Under the pieces are notes generated by a model. That model worked only from the letters and a program-made list of their open reading frames with translations, made no database searches and had not been told where the DNA came from. From Chitinophagaceae bacterium (GTDB lineage Bacteria > Bacteroidota > Bacteroidia > Chitinophagales > Chitinophagaceae): 64,000 nucleotides of DNA. The translations under genes were made by a program, and so were the position numbers. The stretch covers positions 1 to 64,000 of the forward strand of contig CANGNA010000020.1 in the NCBI GenBank assembly GCA_947455215.1, in the 5' to 3' direction. Of the stretch, positions 42,496 through 51,654 are shown piece after piece (position 1 is the stretch's first letter; every line of letters starts with the position of its first letter).

Positions 42496-44238
42496 ATGAA
42501 AAACCGCTTGCTTATTGTATTGCTATGTTGCTGCGCCTTTGTGCCCCGTGCCCATGCGCAGTATTGGCAATGGGCGCATAGCGGCACCTGCAGCTCCTAC
42601 CTTGGTGGCAGCGAAGGATGGCTTACCACAAGCGACCTGTCGGACAACCTGTTCATGGCCGGCTTTTACTATGGCGACAGTATCTGCATAGGCAGCACCA
42701 CCTTTACCAACCCGATAAACCCGGCCAACAACGTGCAGCTGGTAGTGGCCAAGTACGACAGCGCAGGCAACCTGCTGTGGACACGCGCGGGACGACACGG
42801 CAGCTCTCGCCCCATATCCATCACCACAGACCATAAGGGCAACCTGTATGTGTTTGGCTACTTTGTTACAGACAGTATACGGTTCGAAGACCAGGTGTTG
42901 ATAAACCCCTACTACAGTGCGGCCAACCTGCCGGGTAATGCCTGCTACTTCCTGCTTAAGTACAGCGACATAGGCGACCTGCTTTGGGCGGTAAGTAACG
43001 ACGATAATTTTCACCCCGATGGCGACTACCTGAAGCCCGGCGGCATAGCAGCCGACGAGGCCGGCGATGTATATGTGGCAGCCACCTTCAACAAGGATAC
43101 GTTCCATGTTGGGAGCCACACACTCATCAACGCTGCCACAGATAGCACCAACGATATCTTTGTAGCTAAGTACAATACTGCCGGCAGCCTGCTTTGGGCC
43201 AAATCTTATGGAGGACTAAAAGACGACTATGTGCTGGATGTTGCAGGAAATGGCACAAGGATGTTCCTTACCGGGTATTTCAAGTCAGGCTTTATCAATT
43301 TCGATAGTTACAGGTTGTTCAACGGCACTCAAAAAGGCTATGTGGCCTGCTTCGATGCATCGGGCAATATCCAATGGGCTAACAGCACCGGCGGTAAGGG
43401 CACCGCCAAGTGTGCTGCCCCGGATCGAAAGGGCAACGTATACATCGGCGGAGGCTTCAAAGATTCTTTGTCTTTCGACACCTACAATATCTACAACGCC
43501 AATGGCGGCTTTTTTGTAACAAAGTTCGATTCTACTGGTACTATGCATACCCCACACATCATGTATCCGCAACAGCCTATGACGCATTGCTGCGCAGTGG
43601 CCAGCCTGGCTACAGACCCGTGCAACAACGTATGGGTATGTGTGAACATGGAGGTAGCTAAGGGCATAAAGTTAGATGCAGCCACAACTGTATATCCACC
43701 TGCCGGCAGCGTAGAGCCGGTAATGCTGGCAGGATTCAATGCCAACGATAGCCTGTTCGATCATGTTGAACTGATATCTTCAGGAGGTTACAATACAGGC
43801 CTGGCCAATAGCGGCCTGGCAACCGACACCAGGGGTGCACTGATAACCGTATCAGACTTCCGCGCTACAGACCCGTTTGTAATAGGGCCCGATACACTGC
43901 ACCTGTACGACGACCAGCAGAACAATATGTTTATTGCCAAATACAGGCCCAGAACATCGTGCGTAGAAGGTCCGCCCCCTGTTTATCCTGATGTGCCGCA
44001 GATCATTATCTACCCCGACCCTGCACGTTACGACTGCATACTGAGCTATACCGGCGATCTGCGTGCCGGCGGCAATATGGCCCTGCACGACATTGCCGGC
44101 AAGCTGGTGCGCAATTACCCGCTTACACAGCAGCTAACGCCGTTTTCTGTTGCCGACCTGCCCGCAGGTGTTTATATGTGCATGATCAGCGTACCGGGCC
44201 ACGAGATGTACACGCTGCGCCTGGTGGTGGTACATTAA
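42496..44238 (+). CDS. T9SS-sorted SBBP/beta-propeller-like secreted protein
   Basis: A protein of 580 residues with signal peptide (LLIVLLCCCAFVPRAHA). The body carries seven or so blade-like repeats of the form DI/AGNLLWTRAG...GN.YVFGYF...F....L (for example at 80, 140, 225, 290), akin to SBBP propellers. The end has a divergent sorting domain (IIIYPDPARYDCILSY, VADLPAGVYMCMISV). Surface export is likely; no enzyme motif is seen. It resembles the propeller part of the giant protein at 3151. Confidence 0.8.
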   Translation: MKNRLLIVLLCCCAFVPRAHAQYWQWAHSGTCSSYLGGSEGWLTTSDLSDNLFMAGFYYGDSICIGSTTFTNPINPANNVQLVVAKYDSAGNLLWTRAGRHGSSRPISITTDHKGNLYVFGYFVTDSIRFEDQVLINPYYSAANLPGNACYFLLKYSDIGDLLWAVSNDDNFHPDGDYLKPGGIAADEAGDVYVAATFNKDTFHVGSHTLINAATDSTNDIFVAKYNTAGSLLWAKSYGGLKDDYVLDVAGNGTRMFLTGYFKSGFINFDSYRLFNGTQKGYVACFDASGNIQWANSTGGKGTAKCAAPDRKGNVYIGGGFKDSLSFDTYNIYNANGGFFVTKFDSTGTMHTPHIMYPQQPMTHCCAVASLATDPCNNVWVCVNMEVAKGIKLDAATTVYPPAGSVEPVMLAGFNANDSLFDHVELISSGGYNTGLANSGLATDTRGALITVSDFRATDPFVIGPDTLHLYDDQQNNMFIAKYRPRTSCVEGPPPVYPDVPQIIIYPDPARYDCILSYTGDLRAGGNMALHDIAGKLVRNYPLTQQLTPFSVADLPAGVYMCMISVPGHEMYTLRLVVVH

Positions 44239-44240
44239 AA

Positions 44241-44268
44241 AAGCGATACCCATCGGAGAGCATCGCTT
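44241..44268. terminator. Bidirectional terminator
   Basis: AAGCGAT/ATCGCTT stem between convergent genes; six-T run on the minus strand. The stem is short, so strength is uncertain. Confidence 0.55.
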
Positions 44269-44290
44269 CTTCAACAATTATTTAAAGGTG

Positions 44291-45271
44291 CTAATAAATG
44301 TCTGCCCTCAGGGTCACACCTATACGTAACATGCTATGATTAGCATTAACCCCCGTCCTGTTGTTGGATGTAGTGAACTTATTGACCGGCATACCTGAAT
44401 ATTCTACAAAGAACAACCCATGATCTTTTAGCAGTACAGATGTTTTAGCACCATAACATAGCCCAAACACAGATCCGCCTTTCAGAGAGATGTTATCATC
44501 GCTGCTGTTGTATATCGGGTCTGGCGTGTATACGTATTTAGTACCTACCATAGGGCCTGCTATCCAGGCTACCTTTTTGTGGTTGAGTATGGTAGCCATT
44601 ACACAGGCTTCTATATCCTGTGTTACGCCAAAGCCTGCAGCCGATACTAGCGATGCGCCCCTGTTATAGGCACGCATCCACCAGCTCATGTTCTGCCCGA
44701 AAACAAAATCTGTGTTAGAAGCAAAATCCAGTACCAGGCGCTTATCTGCAATAGGATATCCTAAGCCAAAATTGATGCCGGCACCAGTATTGTAAGGACG
44801 ATCGTTACCGCCCGCGGGCAGTGAATAGGTCCCCCCGATACAAAAATAGTGTGTCAGCAGGTCGTGCTTCTTCCGCACCTTTTTTGTTTGTGCAGCATTA
44901 CCGTACACCTCGCGTGCCACCCGCTCTTCGTTAGCGGCCTTCTGGGCCTGTAGTTTGCCATCGCTCAGCTCTGCAACGCGCTTACGTACAGAGTCGTTCT
45001 TGGGTTGCAGTTCCAGGTATTTGTTATAGTAGTACAATGCCTGCTCGTAATTCGACTTACAGTCGTGCGCATTGGCCATGTTCATAAAGTAAGGGGCCGT
45101 TGTCTTACCATCGGCCGATACATTGCTAAGGAAATGCAACGCGTCATCGCAGCTTTTTACCACGTGTATGGCATTCCATGCATGTTCCAGTTCGTCCTTA
45201 TCGGTCTGGGCTTGTGTAGTGCCCGCAGCCAATAATGCGACGCTGAGCAAAAGGGTGTTAAGTACTTTCAT
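44291..45271 (-). CDS. TPR plus beta-barrel envelope protein
   Basis: A protein of 326 residues. A signal peptide (TLLLSVALLAAGTTQAQ) is followed by TPR-like helices (about 25-125: YFMNMANAHDCKSNYEQALYYYNKYLELQPKN is a clear repeat) and a C-terminal half of amphipathic strands typical of an outer-membrane barrel (GTYSLPAG, INFGLGYPI, HSMLRIGVTLRADIY). No named family. Followed upstream on the same strand by another secreted protein, 35 bp away, so the two may form an operon. Confidence 0.7.
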   Translation of the reverse strand: MKVLNTLLLSVALLAAGTTQAQTDKDELEHAWNAIHVVKSCDDALHFLSNVSADGKTTAPYFMNMANAHDCKSNYEQALYYYNKYLELQPKNDSVRKRVAELSDGKLQAQKAANEERVAREVYGNAAQTKKVRKKHDLLTHYFCIGGTYSLPAGGNDRPYNTGAGINFGLGYPIADKRLVLDFASNTDFVFGQNMSWWMRAYNRGASLVSAAGFGVTQDIEACVMATILNHKKVAWIAGPMVGTKYVYTPDPIYNSSDDNISLKGGSVFGLCYGAKTSVLLKDHGLFFVEYSGMPVNKFTTSNNRTGVNANHSMLRIGVTLRADIY

Positions 45272-45306
45272 TTGCTTTGTATGAATGTGAATGTAAAAGT
45301 GTGGCT

Positions 45307-46905
45307 CTATTCAAATGTTATCCAGGCCATACGCACCTGGCGTTCGTGGCCATCGCGCTCTATCAGCAGCGTGGCATAGGTATTGTTCGCCGGCATGTAG
45401 TCCGATGCATCTATATAGCAGGTGTTAGACTGGTCTTTCTCTTCTGTTGCGCCAAACAGGTAGAACTTGTTCACCTCGTTACCCTTTAGCTGATAGCAAA
45501 CGGTATTGAGCTTATTCGGATTGTTCACAAGCGCACGCCTGCGGTCGTCCTCATCTTTACCGAAGTTCTTTGTGTTGTCGTTGAAAATGATGTACCTGTT
45601 ATTGTCTGTGCCAATGTAGTCGTAAGAGATATAGCTGTTGTAATCGCTGTACCCTATCAAAGACATCCATTTTCCTTTCTTCCTCGATGACATGTACAGC
45701 GGGTTGATGATGCCACCTGCAAGCTGGTTCTTCATCAGCACATAGCCACTTCTTTCCGTGCCATCCTCGTTCAGTTCAGATATGCCTATACCACCCAGCA
45801 CTGTACTGGCCGATATTACAGCACCGTACTGGTTCACGGTGGTCTGCTGTATCATTTCTTCCGATAGTACTGTAGTACTATTGTCTTTGTTCACTATCAT
45901 GTTCTGCGGCATGCCCTGGTAGTTCTTATCCAGCTGCAGCACATTGTGCACGTATTCGTTCGTCTTTTCGCCAGATAGCAGTTTTACACTCTTTAATCCC
46001 ATCGACTCTGGATCTATATAGCTCATGAACGACAGGTAGTAACCGGCGCCACCCCTGCTCTTGGTATAAGCCAGCGCCAGCAGCTGTATGGTATTGCTTT
46101 TGCGATTGTAGTACATTACCGACTTGGTATCCCTGAAGTCTTCTGTAAAATCGAGCGGCTTGCTGAAAAAAGTGGAGTCTGTGCTGTTCAGCCTGGAGAT
46201 GAACACATGGCCGTTCTCGCCTTTCAGGTTAGATGCCGCATAAGTGCTGATGAATACGCGCTTATCGCCGTCTACCACGGCACCTATATAATTCAGGTAG
46301 TTCAGTGTCTCATCGGCCAGCTCGTAGTAACCTACATTGATGGCTTTGTGTGCACCATTATAGTGCACCACTTTTATCCTGTCCTCTGTGCCACGCCCAT
46401 ACGCGTTAAAGTAGATAACCACATAGCAATCAGAATTAGGGTCCTTCTCTATATAGAACTTATCAGCAGATGCCACATCAAACGCCTTTATCTTAGGCAT
46501 TGTACCTATCTGCTCCTCCTTTACCATATTGCCTGTAAATGGATCGAAACGCAGGCGGTAGAGCGTTGGTTCGCGGCCATCGAACTGTGCCAGGAACAAT
46601 ACAGGCTCGCCATTGATCTCGTACAGTCCTTCCACTACCGACGAGATAAGCCTCTTTGGGTTCCACAGCTCGCTGGTCACGGTCTGGTTGGCGATCATCT
46701 TCCTGCTACGGTCGAATATCTTTACTTCAATACCATCTTTCTTGGTAAAGTGGAAGTAGGCTGTGTTACCGTTCTTGAGCAGTAACACTTTGCTCCAGCC
46801 CATGGCCGGCACTTCAAAGCTTTCACTCTTTTCAATTTTGGGAGCTCCCGCATACGCGCAGGCAAAGCACATAAAGGCTAATAGTAATAGGCCCAGTCTT
46901 TTCAT
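45307..46905 (-). CDS. Secreted protein of unknown function
   Basis: A protein of 532 residues with signal peptide (LGLLLLAFMCFACAYA). The body has many short beta-strand motifs (AYFHFTKKDGIEVKIFDRSR, YLNYIGAVVDGDKRVFISTY, SVMYYNRKSNTIQLLALAYTK) suggestive of a beta-propeller. It ends without a T9SS sorting domain, so a periplasmic or lipid-anchored location is likely. Not recognised. Probably first gene of a two-gene operon with the TPR-barrel protein. Confidence 0.65.
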   Translation of the reverse strand: MKRLGLLLLAFMCFACAYAGAPKIEKSESFEVPAMGWSKVLLLKNGNTAYFHFTKKDGIEVKIFDRSRKMIANQTVTSELWNPKRLISSVVEGLYEINGEPVLFLAQFDGREPTLYRLRFDPFTGNMVKEEQIGTMPKIKAFDVASADKFYIEKDPNSDCYVVIYFNAYGRGTEDRIKVVHYNGAHKAINVGYYELADETLNYLNYIGAVVDGDKRVFISTYAASNLKGENGHVFISRLNSTDSTFFSKPLDFTEDFRDTKSVMYYNRKSNTIQLLALAYTKSRGGAGYYLSFMSYIDPESMGLKSVKLLSGEKTNEYVHNVLQLDKNYQGMPQNMIVNKDNSTTVLSEEMIQQTTVNQYGAVISASTVLGGIGISELNEDGTERSGYVLMKNQLAGGIINPLYMSSRKKGKWMSLIGYSDYNSYISYDYIGTDNNRYIIFNDNTKNFGKDEDDRRRALVNNPNKLNTVCYQLKGNEVNKFYLFGATEEKDQSNTCYIDASDYMPANNTYATLLIERDGHERQVRMAWITFE

Positions 46906-46981
46906 TTATTGAGATTTGGCTGCAAAAATAAGCGTATTGAATTATTTAACATAATCTAATACTTGCAGGGCAAAACTACTA

Positions 46982-47812
46982 TCAGTAAAATACCGATGCC
47001 GGCAACTCACCTTTTATCAGTCCCGCAGCCTTAGCCTTGTCGAACAAAGTAGTGATGGCATTGCGGCCCACCTCACCCAGATCGTCAGAATAATGGTTCA
47101 CATACAGGTTGATGTGTTGGCGCATCACGTCCTCTTCCATCTCCTGCGCGTTGTCTTTCACAAACTGCGCAAGTTCAGGGTAGTTGCGCCACGAATAGGC
47201 TATACTTTCTTTGATGACTTTATCAATAGTAGCGGCCAGCTTTGTATCAAACTTACGGCGCACCACTATACCACCCAGCGGAATAGCCGCCCTGGTGGTT
47301 TGCTCCCACCAGTCGCCCATATCCATCAGCTTGGTCAGCCCCTTGGCCTGGTAAGTAAAGCGGCCCTCATGTATGATCAGGCCGGCATCAAACCTGCCGT
47401 CCAGCACTGCCTGTTCTATATCGCTGAACAGCATTTCCGTTTTGTTGGTAGCCTGTGGGTATGCCAGCGTCAGCAGCAGGTTGGCAGTAGTATTAAAGCC
47501 GGGTATGGCTATTTTGAAGTTATTGATATTGTCCAGGCTCAGTGGCTTTGCCGATACCAGCAGCGGCCCTACGCCCTCGCCCAGCGCACTGCCGCTATGC
47601 AGCAGGGCATATTCGTTCACCGTATGCAGAAAGGTGCTGTAGCTCAGTTTGGTGATGTCCAGCTTGCCCTGCGCTGCCCACGCATTCAGCGTGCCCACGT
47701 CTTCCATCACATACTTAAAGGTGAGTCCGTGAGTATCTATCTTGCCATTCACCATGGCATCGAAGATAAAAGTATCGTTGGGGCAGGGGCTAAAGCCTAA
47801 TGTAAGTTCCAT
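46982..47812 (-). CDS. mqnD: 1,4-dihydroxy-6-naphthoate synthase
   Basis: A protein of 276 residues of the MqnD family (formerly DUF178), periplasmic-binding-protein fold. LGFSPCPNDTFIFDAM at the start, TKLSYSTFLH near 55 and HEGRFTYQ near 145 are family hallmarks. It converts cyclic de-hypoxanthine futalosine to 1,4-dihydroxy-6-naphthoate in the futalosine pathway to menaquinone. The pathway's hydrolase MqnB is encoded at 48580 on the same strand, separated by one gene on the opposite strand. Confidence 0.94.
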   Translation of the reverse strand: MELTLGFSPCPNDTFIFDAMVNGKIDTHGLTFKYVMEDVGTLNAWAAQGKLDITKLSYSTFLHTVNEYALLHSGSALGEGVGPLLVSAKPLSLDNINNFKIAIPGFNTTANLLLTLAYPQATNKTEMLFSDIEQAVLDGRFDAGLIIHEGRFTYQAKGLTKLMDMGDWWEQTTRAAIPLGGIVVRRKFDTKLAATIDKVIKESIAYSWRNYPELAQFVKDNAQEMEEDVMRQHINLYVNHYSDDLGEVGRNAITTLFDKAKAAGLIKGELPASVFY

Positions 47813-47883
47813 AAAGCGGTAAAATTAAGCAAACCGCATCTTTTATCATTTATGTGTTCATTTGGTAAATTTATACCCTGAAC

Positions 47884-48567
47884 ATGCTTGTAACCTCCCG
47901 TTTATATATCATTCTCTTACTTAGTGCCCTGGCCGGATCTCCTGCTTTTGCACAGCCCGACACGTCTTATCACAAACAACTTTCCATCAGGTTGTCACCC
48001 TGTGCATTGATAGATATCAATGACGGACCGTCGCTAAGGGCAGGCCTGGAGTATAAGCTCACAGATCGGATCGCATTGTTTATAGATGGTAAAGAGTATC
48101 TCCATTTTTCGTCCAATTCAAAATGGTTGGCTAAAACTTCGGTTGTTGGCCATGCGGTCATTCCGGGTATCAAATGGTTTATAACAAGGCATCCGGAAAT
48201 ATCTGATATAAAGGCGAGATACTTTCAGTTCTGGTATGCTTATAAAGATCAGGCTTACACGTTTACCGACAGTATTGCAGTCAACAGCAGTCATGTATTC
48301 CGGCCGTTTCGCATGCACCAATACAGCAACTCATTTTCTATCAGTTATGGAGAACAAACACCAATAGGCAAAACGCATTTGTTGCTTGATTGGTACACGG
48401 GAGTGGGGATAAGGGTCTTCAATTCATCATCAGATCTTGGCGGAGGTGAGCAAGCCTATGACTATCATGACTGGACCGGAGATCTCACATTCTACCCCAA
48501 CACAGCCACTGGCCATAGGGTTTATCCATCATTATTACTGGGCCTTATTATTGCATACCGCTTTTAG
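47884..48567 (+). CDS. Predicted outer-membrane protein, unknown family
   Basis: A protein of 227 residues with signal peptide (LYIILLLSALAGSPAFAQ). Strand-like segments LSIRLSPCALIDIND, LRAGLEYKLTDRIALFIDGKEY and YPSLLLGLIIAYRF suggest a small barrel of the DUF3575/OMP type. It is inserted between mqnD and mqnB on the opposite strand. Confidence 0.65.
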   Translation: MLVTSRLYIILLLSALAGSPAFAQPDTSYHKQLSIRLSPCALIDINDGPSLRAGLEYKLTDRIALFIDGKEYLHFSSNSKWLAKTSVVGHAVIPGIKWFITRHPEISDIKARYFQFWYAYKDQAYTFTDSIAVNSSHVFRPFRMHQYSNSFSISYGEQTPIGKTHLLLDWYTGVGIRVFNSSSDLGGGEQAYDYHDWTGDLTFYPNTATGHRVYPSLLLGLIIAYRF

Positions 48568-48579
48568 TAACGGGCTATC

Positions 48580-49224
48580 TTATTCTGACAGGAAAGATAT
48601 CAGCCAATTGTTCAGGTTTATAATAGCCTCCTTCATCTGCCATTGGCTTTTATCGCGGGGTATCACGTAGTTCGATATGGCTCTTACCTGCACAAAAGGC
48701 ACACCCAGCTGCAGGCACGTGTAGTGCAGTGCGGCGCCCTCCATACTTTCCACCTGGCAACCATATTGCCGCATGCGCATGGCTATGGTGCGTTCGCTGC
48801 CACTCACAGTGCTCACCGTAAGTCCCGTAGCCGCAGGCAGGGTTATCTTATCTGCCCATGCCGATGCCGGTGCTACCAGCCATCCGCCACTGTGCGGATG
48901 CTCATCGGCAGCTATCAACCCCATGCCGAAGATGTCTAAATAGTCATCATGATCCTCTGCACCCAGGTCTCCGTATCGCTCTGCACTTATTCTCACCAGG
49001 CTGCCCAGCGGTATGCTTTTATCGAAACTGCCCCCTACACCGGCCTGCAATAGAAGGTCGTACTGATTGGCGCTTAGCTCTTTGGTAAGCGCGAAGGCGG
49101 TGGCTATAGGGCCTACCCCTGTGGTCAGCATATGCACCTCGCATACCGTTGGGCCACCATCGGCAATGTACTTCCTAACAATAGACACCTCGCCATCTGT
49201 AGCCGATACTAAAAGCAGTTTCAT
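48580..49224 (-). CDS. mqnB: Futalosine hydrolase
   Basis: A protein of 214 residues of the PNP/UDP phosphorylase fold, MqnB type. LTTGVGPIATAFAL, LLQAGVGGSFDKSIPLGS and VESMEGAALHYTC with the substrate-binding Glu are clear, as is VRAISNYVIPRDKSQW. It cleaves futalosine to hypoxanthine and dehypoxanthine futalosine. Released hypoxanthine can be salvaged by Hpt (41901). Menaquinone is the likely sole quinone of this organism. Confidence 0.93.
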   Translation of the reverse strand: MKLLLVSATDGEVSIVRKYIADGGPTVCEVHMLTTGVGPIATAFALTKELSANQYDLLLQAGVGGSFDKSIPLGSLVRISAERYGDLGAEDHDDYLDIFGMGLIAADEHPHSGGWLVAPASAWADKITLPAATGLTVSTVSGSERTIAMRMRQYGCQVESMEGAALHYTCLQLGVPFVQVRAISNYVIPRDKSQWQMKEAIINLNNWLISFLSE

Positions 49225-49249
49225 ACTGCAAAGAACCTCATTTTTCCTG

Positions 49250-49400
49250 TATCGTAAAAACCCTTTCCGCCCTCTGCGTGAAACTGCCCGATGCGTGGAA
49301 CCACCCCACCATACTCTAAAGTCCCTCCCTTTGCGCCCTCTGCCTGCTCACAACCACCTTTGCGGCCCTTTGCGAAACTTCTTTGCGCTCTTTACGTGAA
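49250..49400 (+). repeat. Degenerate CTTTGCG-type repeat cluster
   Basis: Four imperfect, roughly 20-30-bp units built on CTTTGCGCCCTCTGCGTGAAA-like sequence occur between mqnB and the pterin genes, at about 49260, 49328, 49360 and 49380. They are not coding. Confidence 0.6.
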
Positions 49401-49432
49401 AATGCGTGCAACCCACCTGACCAACCTCATTT

Positions 49433-49463
49433 TTTGCTAAACCATATTGTAAGCATAACTTTG
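49433..49463 (+). promoter_or_regulatory. Promoter of the PTPS-folE pair
   Basis: TTTG (49433-49436), exactly 19 bp, TAACTTTG (49456-49463): a perfect Bacteroidota promoter, 16 bp upstream of the ATG. Confidence 0.75.
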
Positions 49464-49478
49464 CACCAAATTAAAGAA

Positions 49479-49895
49479 ATGATATATCTGACGCGTGTAG
49501 AGCATTTTAATGCAGCCCACAAATTGTATAACGAGAATTGGAGCGCAGAGAAGAACAAAGAAGTTTTTGGCAAATGCGCCAATGCCAACTGGCATGGCCA
49601 CAACTACGAATTGCATGTTACCCTGAAGGGTGAACCACACCCCGAGACCGGCTTTGTATATAACGCTAAAACACTGGGCGATGTGATCAAAAATGTGATC
49701 ATAGAAAAGGTAGACCACTGCAACCTGAACATGGATGTAGATTTTATGAAAGCTAAGTTTACCAGCGCCGAAAACCTGACCATAGGTATATGGAACGAAC
49801 TGGCACCACACATAGAAAGCGACACTGTGAAACTGCACTGCGTAAAACTGATAGAGACCAGGAGCATATACGTAGAATATTACGGTGGCAAGTAG
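49479..49895 (+). CDS. 6-pyruvoyl-tetrahydropterin synthase, PTPS/QueD superfamily
   Basis: About 138 residues from ATG 49479. Zinc ligands are in HFNAAHKL and WHGHNY. The catalytic Cys motif is C-x5-HGH (CANANWHGH), the spacing of eukaryotic PTPS and PTPS-II, whereas E. coli QueD has C-x3-HGH. DHCNLNMDVDF and LIETRSIYVEYYG also track animal PTPS. It would act on dihydroneopterin triphosphate, the product of FolE encoded 54 bp downstream. Tetrahydrobiopterin-like pterin synthesis is therefore more likely than queuosine, though the superfamily is promiscuous. Confidence 0.88.
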   Translation: MIYLTRVEHFNAAHKLYNENWSAEKNKEVFGKCANANWHGHNYELHVTLKGEPHPETGFVYNAKTLGDVIKNVIIEKVDHCNLNMDVDFMKAKFTSAENLTIGIWNELAPHIESDTVKLHCVKLIETRSIYVEYYGGK

Positions 49896-49949
49896 GCTGT
49901 ACCACATACCACACTTTTTGGTTCTCACTTTTGACTTTTGACTTATTAC

Positions 49950-50546
49950 ATGAGCTACAAAAAAATTGAAGAGTATAACCCGCAGGTAATGGAGCAGCTG
50001 AAAGGCAGCTACCGCGGCATAATAGAAGCCATAGGTGAAGACCCTGCGCGCGACGGCCTGCTGAAGACCCCCGAGCGTATGGCCAAGGCCATGCAGTTCC
50101 TTACACAGGGCTATAAGCTGGATGCCCGGGAGATACTCAACTCTGCCAAGTTCGAAGAGTCGTATAGCGAGATGGTGCTGGTGAAGAACATAGAGCTGTA
50201 CTCTATGTGCGAGCATCACCTGCTGCCCTTCTTCGGCAAGGCGCATATTGCCTACATACCCAACGGACACATAACCGGCCTCAGCAAGCTGGCCCGCGTG
50301 GTAGATGTGTTTGCCCGCCGCCTGCAGGTGCAGGAGCGCATGACGCACGAGATACTGGATGCCATACAAGACACCCTGCAGCCCCTGGGCGTAGGCGTGG
50401 TGATAGAGGCCCAGCACCTGTGCATGATGATGCGCGGCGTGCAGAAGCAGAACAGCGCCACCACCACATCAGCCTTCAGCGGCCAGTTCCTTAAAAATGA
50501 GACCCGCTCAGAGTTTTTAAGGCTGATCGCAGCAGACTTGTCTTAA
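49950..50546 (+). CDS. folE: GTP cyclohydrolase I
   Basis: About 198 residues from ATG 49950. Diagnostic segments: [45 protein letters not shown] with the zinc Cys and His, [22 protein letters not shown] and [14 protein letters not shown] with the second zinc Cys. It makes dihydroneopterin triphosphate for folate and, with the preceding gene, possibly for biopterin. The separating 54 bp include short ACTTTTGACTT direct repeats. Confidence 0.96.
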   Translation: MSYKKIEEYNPQVMEQLKGSYRGIIEAIGEDPARDGLLKTPERMAKAMQFLTQGYKLDAREILNSAKFEESYSEMVLVKNIELYSMCEHHLLPFFGKAHIAYIPNGHITGLSKLARVVDVFARRLQVQERMTHEILDAIQDTLQPLGVGVVIEAQHLCMMMRGVQKQNSATTTSAFSGQFLKNETRSEFLRLIAADLS

Positions 50547-50649
50547 GATAGTCGTAAGTCATAAGTAGTAAGTCGTAAGTAGAGACTTGCTTACAGTGTT
50601 GTTGCACAGCTAAAACTGAATTATATTTGCAGCCCTCAAATACCGGATT

Positions 50650-50723
50650 CGGGAAGTAGCGCAGCCCGGTAGCGCACATGGCTGGGGGTCATGGGGTCGC
50701 AGGTTCGAATCCTGTCTTCCCGA
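50650..50723 (+). tRNA. tRNA-Pro(GGG)
   Basis: A 74-nt cloverleaf: acceptor CGGGAAG/CTTCCCG, D arm TAGCGCAGCCCGGTAGCGC, anticodon loop CTGGGGG with anticodon GGG, variable loop GGGTC, T arm CGCAGGTTCGAATCCTGTC-like with standard TTCGAAT loop, discriminator A, no encoded CCA. Confidence 0.96.
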
Positions 50724-50724
50724 C

Positions 50725-50766
50725 AAAAAGAAAAACGGATGCCTTTTCGGCTCCGTTTTTCTTTTT
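50725..50766 (+). terminator. Terminator of tRNA-Pro
   Basis: Fifteen-bp A/T-rich stem closed by CGGA/TCCG with T-run, beginning two bases after the tRNA. Confidence 0.85.
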
Positions 50767-50891
50767 CCCTCCGCTCACACTGGCTCTAAACTTGCCAGTT
50801 GTTGCTAGTTGTTCCCGCTTTCGTCCTTGCCGCGTCGTTCCGCCCAGCCCGGCGCACCGCCGAGGAACCAGTAATAAAAACATGAACAACA

Positions 50892-51233
50892 TCACTTCTT
50901 CTTTTTGGCCGCCTTGGCTGTCTTATTATAGGCCACACATAGGTCTATCCAATGGTCAAAGTCTTTCTTGGTTTTCATGCCATCCGCGCTCACGTATACA
51001 TAGCCTTTCATTGGCTTACCGGTAAACACCATTTCCCGGCAGCCCGTGCGGTGTAGTGCTTCCTCGTAAGCGTCGGGTCCAATGCGGCACATCATCTCGT
51101 CCTGCACTACCCCTACACACATCTTACCATTCAGCATGTAGCATATACCACCAAACATGTACTTCTCCTCCAGGTTCGGCAGGGCCGCCATCGCTTCCCT
51201 TATCCTGTCGCTTAATTGTTCATCGTACGCCAT
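50892..51233 (-). CDS. TfoX/Sxy N-terminal-domain protein
   Basis: About 113 residues from ATG 51233; the longer frame overlaps the neighbouring gene and lacks conservation. MAYDEQLSDRIREAM, then KYMFGGICYMLNGKMCVGVVQDEMMCRIGPD, is the TfoX N-terminal domain. Only this domain is present; the C-terminal half of competence regulators is missing. The tail is Lys-rich (TAKAAKKKK). Role outside gamma-proteobacterial competence is unknown. Confidence 0.88.
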   Translation of the reverse strand: MAYDEQLSDRIREAMAALPNLEEKYMFGGICYMLNGKMCVGVVQDEMMCRIGPDAYEEALHRTGCREMVFTGKPMKGYVYVSADGMKTKKDFDHWIDLCVAYNKTAKAAKKKK

Positions 51234-51288
51234 ACGCTTTTGTTTATTGCTGCCAACGATATAATGTAGTGCCTCTCTATGCAGCAGC

Positions 51289-51654
51289 TTACCATTGCTG
51301 AATAATAACACACACGTCCGATTCATCTTTTAACGCAAATTCACGGGCACCCCATGGCCGTAGCGTAACCTTGTTCAGGTTAGGGTGTAAGTATTGCGGA
51401 TGCGTTGCTGCCACCTTCCGGTATACTTCATCAATATCGTTGGTCAGCAGCCGCAGTTCTGGTCTGTCCTTCGCAGCAAACTCAGCATCCTGGAACAGCA
51501 ATAGGCCCAACCCATCTTTATCCAGAGCACAAAATGGCTGTGCGGCAGTTAGCTCATCATGCCCTATTTTAAACTCCAGGCAGTCAACAAAGAGCCTTAG
51601 CCCCATATTAATGTCCGCATAAAAAATATTCGGCACCAGCTTAGTGAACTTCAT
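51289..51654 (-). CDS. VOC-family (glyoxalase/bleomycin-resistance-like) protein
   Basis: A protein of 121 residues with one or two VOC beta-alpha-beta units (KLVPNIFYADINMGLRLFVDCLEFK, RLLTNDIDEVYRKVAAT, WGAREFALKDESDVCVIIQQW). The metal-ligand pattern is incomplete, so it is probably not glyoxalase I. 55 bp upstream of the TfoX-like gene on the same strand. Confidence 0.8.
   Translation of the reverse strand: MKFTKLVPNIFYADINMGLRLFVDCLEFKIGHDELTAAQPFCALDKDGLGLLLFQDAEFAAKDRPELRLLTNDIDEVYRKVAATHPQYLHPNLNKVTLRPWGAREFALKDESDVCVIIQQW

Noticed and set aside
49479-49895. Naming the pterin enzyme queD
   Set aside because: Its Cys-HGH spacing and neighbour folE favour PTPS, and no queC/queE is adjacent.
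50547-50649. AAGTCGTAAGT-type short repeats before tRNA-Pro as a regulatory element
   Set aside because: Simple low-complexity repeats similar to those before folE; nothing ties them to a regulator.
50892-51326. Longer 144-codon version of the TfoX-like gene
   Set aside because: The extra N-terminus overlaps the VOC gene's end and does not resemble the family; MAYDEQLSDR is the usual start.
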